DNA of 7,269 nt from Planctomycetota bacterium (lineage in GTDB: Bacteria; Planctomycetota; Planctomycetia; Gemmatales; Gemmataceae), in the NCBI GenBank assembly GCA_016200155.1, contig JACQFG010000203.1:1-7269 (forward strand), given 5' to 3'. Positions 4,944-7,269 of the stretch are shown piece after piece. The position numbers and the translations under genes were made by a program. Within the stretch, counting starts at the first letter, position 1. Each line of letters opens with the position of its first letter. The notes under the pieces are model-generated. The model saw only the letters and a list, made by a program, of their open reading frames with translations. It was not told the origin of the DNA and ran no database searches.

Positions 4944-7269
4944 TCACGCCCCGTGATAGTCGATCTCCTTCACCTCCAGCGCGTGCTTCTGGATGAACTC
5001 GCGGCGCGGCTCGACCTTCTCGCCCATCAGGGTGCGGAACATCTCGTCGGCCTTCAAGGCGTCCTCGAGCTTGACCTGGAGCATCGTGCGGTGGGCCGGG
5101 TCGAGCGTCGTTTCCCACAGCTCCTCGCCGTCCATTTCGCCCAGGCCCTTGAAGCGGGTGATCTTGATGCCGCGCTCGCCGAGCTTGCGGATGTCGGCGA
5201 CGAGCACGCGCAGGTGCGAGAGGACCTGCTGCTTGCCCTCGTATTCGAGGAAGAAGCGCGGGATCGGCTCGCGGCCGGCGATGCGCGGGGCGGGGAGCAA
5301 ATCGCCGGGTTTCATGTTGAAGCTGCGCAGCTTTTCGAGCCCGCGATTGACCGCCTTCACCTCGTGCAGCTCCAGGACCGAGAAGATCTCCGCCGGCGTG
5401 CCGTTCGCGTTCTTCGTGGTCTCATCGTCGGCGACGACGATCTGACCCCCCTTCTGCAGATGCTCGGTACGGAAGGCTTCCACCTCGGCCTTGCTGAAGA
5501 ACCAGCGTTCGCTGTTGCCCAGCGTGACGCGATGCGTCGGCAGCTCGCCGGCAGCGTTCTGCTTGCCCAGCAGCGTGGCGACGTTGAGGCCGCGCCGCTC
5601 CAGGATCGTCAGCGATTCCTCCAGCTCATCCAGGACGAACATCAACGCTTTGAGCCGATCGGTTTCGAAGACGGCGTCTCCTCCGGTCGCTGACGCTCCC
5701 GGCTCGCCTTTGACGAGGAGCTTGGCGCCTTCGATGCCGCGCTCGAGCAGCTCGGTCGCCATCTCCTCGAGCGTCTGCACGTAGCGGGTGCTTTTTTTCT
5801 GGGCAACCTTGAAGAGCGGCGGGCGGGCGACCCAGACGTGGCCTTTCTCGATCAACGGCCGCATCTGGCGGTAGAAGAACGTCAAGAGAAGCGTGCGGAT
5901 GTGCTGGCCGTCGACATCGGCGTCGGTGAGCAGGACGACCTTGCCGTAGCGGAGGCCTTCGAGTTCTTCGGTGTTGCCGATATCGACGCCGATGGCGCTG
6001 ATGAGGGCACAAAGCTCTTCGTTGCCGAGGACTTTTTCCATGCGCGCTTTTTCGACGTTGAGCACCTTGCCGCGCAGGGGCAGCAGGGCCTGATGATGGC
6101 GATCGCGGCCATTGTCGGCCGAGCCCGCAGCCGACGCGCCTTCGACGAGGAAGAGTTCCGACTCGTCGCGGTCGCGCGTCGTGCAGTCCATCAGCTTGCC
6201 GGGCAGCCCGCCGCCCGACAGGATGCTCTTGCGGTCCTTCATCGCCTTCTTCGCCTTGGTCGCGGCCTCGCGCGCCTGGGCGGCCACAATCACCTTGTTC
6301 ATGATCTTCTTGGCGTCCTTCGGGTTCTCCTCCAGGAACTTCATCAGGTACTCATAGACCACGCTCGAAACGATGCCGTCCACCTCCGGGTTGTTCAGGC
6401 GATTTTTCGTTTGACCCTGAAACTGCGGCTCCGGCACGGCGACCGAAATGACGGCGGTCAGCCCTTCGCGGTAATCCTCGCCCTGGGGCGTGATGTCCTT
6501 GAAGAGATTGCCTTTCTCGCCGTAGGCGGTCAGGGCGCGCGTGATGGCCGTACGGAACCCGGACTGGTGCGTGCCGCCGTCAGGGTTGTGCGCGTTGTTG
6601 GTGTAGTAGCGGGCGCGTTCCTCCTCGCCCGTCGTGTATTGAAAGGCGGCCTCGACCTTGACGTCGTCCACCGTCTTGTCGACGTAGAGGACCTTGTGGA
6701 TCGACTCCTCCGTGCGGTTGAGGTACTCGACGAATTCGGACACGCCCCCCTCGGCATGGAACGTTTCCTCCTTGCCGGACTTCTCGTCGGTCAACTTGAT
6801 CGCCAGTCCCTTGTTGAGGTAGGCTAGCTCGCGCAGATGGCCTTCGAGAGTGTCGTAGTTGAACGTGGCATCGCGGAACATTTCGGGGTCCGGCTTGAAG
6901 GTGATCTTGGTGCCGGTGCGGTTGTTGGGGGCGAGGCCAATCTCGGTGACTTCGGTGACGGCGGGGCCGCGCTCGTATTCCTGCTTGTAGACCTTGCCGT
7001 TGCGGCGGACCTCGGCCTCGGTCCATTCGGAGAGGGCGGTGACGGCCTTGGCGCCGATGCCGTGCAGGCCGGCGGAGGTCTTGTAGCTGCGCTTGTCGAA
7101 CTTGGCGCCGGCGCCGACGGTGGTGAGAACGACTTCGAGCGTCGACTTGCCGACCTGCGGATGAATCTCCACGGGAATGCCGCGGCCATCGTCGGCGACG
7201 CTCAGGCTGCCGTCGACATGGATCGTGACATGCACGTTCTTGCAGTAGCCCGCGAGCGCCTCATCGACG
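4944..7269 (-). CDS. gyrB: DNA gyrase subunit B, N-terminus beyond the window
   Basis: ATPase and strand-passage subunit of the type IIA topoisomerase that introduces negative supercoils with GyrA in the cytoplasm. The frame is open to the window edge: 774 residues are visible, starting VDEALAGYC (numbering from there). About 45-50 N-terminal residues are missing, including the catalytic Glu and Mg-binding Asn just upstream. Visible features in order are the GHKL motif DDGRGIP (26-32), ATP-lid SAGLHGIG (65-72), transducer QTK loop (286-288), Toprim acid motif EGASAAGSA (376-384), PLRGKVLNVEKAR (397-409), DADVDG metal site (449-454), PPLFKV (483-488), an insert of about 216 residues, then RFKGLGEM (705-712), LWETTLDP and a C-terminus ending KEIDYHGA. 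The insert puts it in the long GyrB class, as in E. coli. Two variations stand out: EGASAAGSA instead of EGDSAGGSA, and SAGLHGIG instead of SGGLHGVG. A ParE identity is possible but less likely. A 28-bp dispersed repeat lies in the insert. Confidence 0.88.
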   Translation of the reverse strand, partial: VDEALAGYCKNVHVTIHVDGSLSVADDGRGIPVEIHPQVGKSTLEVVLTTVGAGAKFDKRSYKTSAGLHGIGAKAVTALSEWTEAEVRRNGKVYKQEYERGPAVTEVTEIGLAPNNRTGTKITFKPDPEMFRDATFNYDTLEGHLRELAYLNKGLAIKLTDEKSGKEETFHAEGGVSEFVEYLNRTEESIHKVLYVDKTVDDVKVEAAFQYTTGEEERARYYTNNAHNPDGGTHQSGFRTAITRALTAYGEKGNLFKDITPQGEDYREGLTAVISVAVPEPQFQGQTKNRLNNPEVDGIVSSVVYEYLMKFLEENPKDAKKIMNKVIVAAQAREAATKAKKAMKDRKSILSGGGLPGKLMDCTTRDRDESELFLVEGASAAGSADNGRDRHHQALLPLRGKVLNVEKARMEKVLGNEELCALISAIGVDIGNTEELEGLRYGKVVLLTDADVDGQHIRTLLLTFFYRQMRPLIEKGHVWVARPPLFKVAQKKSTRYVQTLEEMATELLERGIEGAKLLVKGEPGASATGGDAVFETDRLKALMFVLDELEESLTILERRGLNVATLLGKQNAAGELPTHRVTLGNSERWFFSKAEVEAFRTEHLQKGGQIVVADDETTKNANGTPAEIFSVLELHEVKAVNRGLEKLRSFNMKPGDLLPAPRIAGREPIPRFFLEYEGKQQVLSHLRVLVADIRKLGERGIKITRFKGLGEMDGEELWETTLDPAHRTMLQVKLEDALKADEMFRTLMGEKVEPRREFIQKHALEVKEIDYHGA
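5681..5708 (-). repeat. 28-bp dispersed repeat inside gyrB (copy 2)
   Basis: Read on the gyrB coding strand, this matches 994-1021 at 26 of 28 positions. It encodes GEPGASATG (about residues 521-529 of the visible protein), a low-complexity linker in the poorly conserved insert between the Toprim domain and RFKGLGEM. The frame used differs from copy 1, so the similarity is at DNA level and not through shared protein ancestry. Confidence 0.7.

Noticed and set aside
5838..6827. 329-codon open frame on the + strand opposite gyrB
   Set aside because: Its composition is that of an antisense shadow of a high-GC gene. It has no signal or motif, and the opposite strand encodes clear GyrB Toprim and transducer motifs.

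Overview
The window is high-GC, densely coding bacterial DNA, almost certainly from a planctomycete (Planctomycetota; a Gemmata-like or Isosphaera-like lineage is the best guess). The evidence is the C-terminal end of a DUF1553-type protein, a Tat-signal DUF1501 protein, a secreted DUF3352-like protein, a secreted PQQ-type beta-propeller beginning with WPAWRGP, and a long GyrB. I see no defence locus, CRISPR array, transposase, tRNA or rRNA.

Layout. Bases 1-437 (+) hold the end of the DUF1553 gene and a small acidic/basic protein 6 nt behind it. Bases 472-816 (-) encode a small lipoprotein with an internal repeat, with a good sigma70-type promoter in the divergent gap. Bases 885-2307 (+) are a DUF1501 gene broken by an exact 43-bp tandem duplication. 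Bases 2489-3547 (+) encode a secreted protein with its own promoter, followed by a secreted beta-propeller protein at 3627-4880 (+). Bases 4944-7269 (-) are gyrB, convergent with the propeller gene and cut at its 5' end by the window edge.

The most interesting signal lies in small repeats rather than in any gene. Three intergenic palindromes (2320-2391, 3567-3612, 4894-4931) form one family. Two of them, aligned in opposite orientation, differ at 8 of 36 positions; every difference is a transition and every one preserves hairpin pairing. Separately, a 28-bp element occurs in two unrelated coding regions (DUF1501 at 994-1021 and gyrB at 5681-5708). Both copies have the same orientation relative to transcription but are read in different frames.

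Functionally the window combines surface or envelope proteins typical of planctomycetes (DUF1553/DUF1501, lipoprotein, secreted proteins, propeller) with a housekeeping topoisomerase gene. The DUF1553 and DUF1501 genes, usually adjacent, are separated here by the two small genes. Family names come from recognising sequence patterns by eye; no database search was run.
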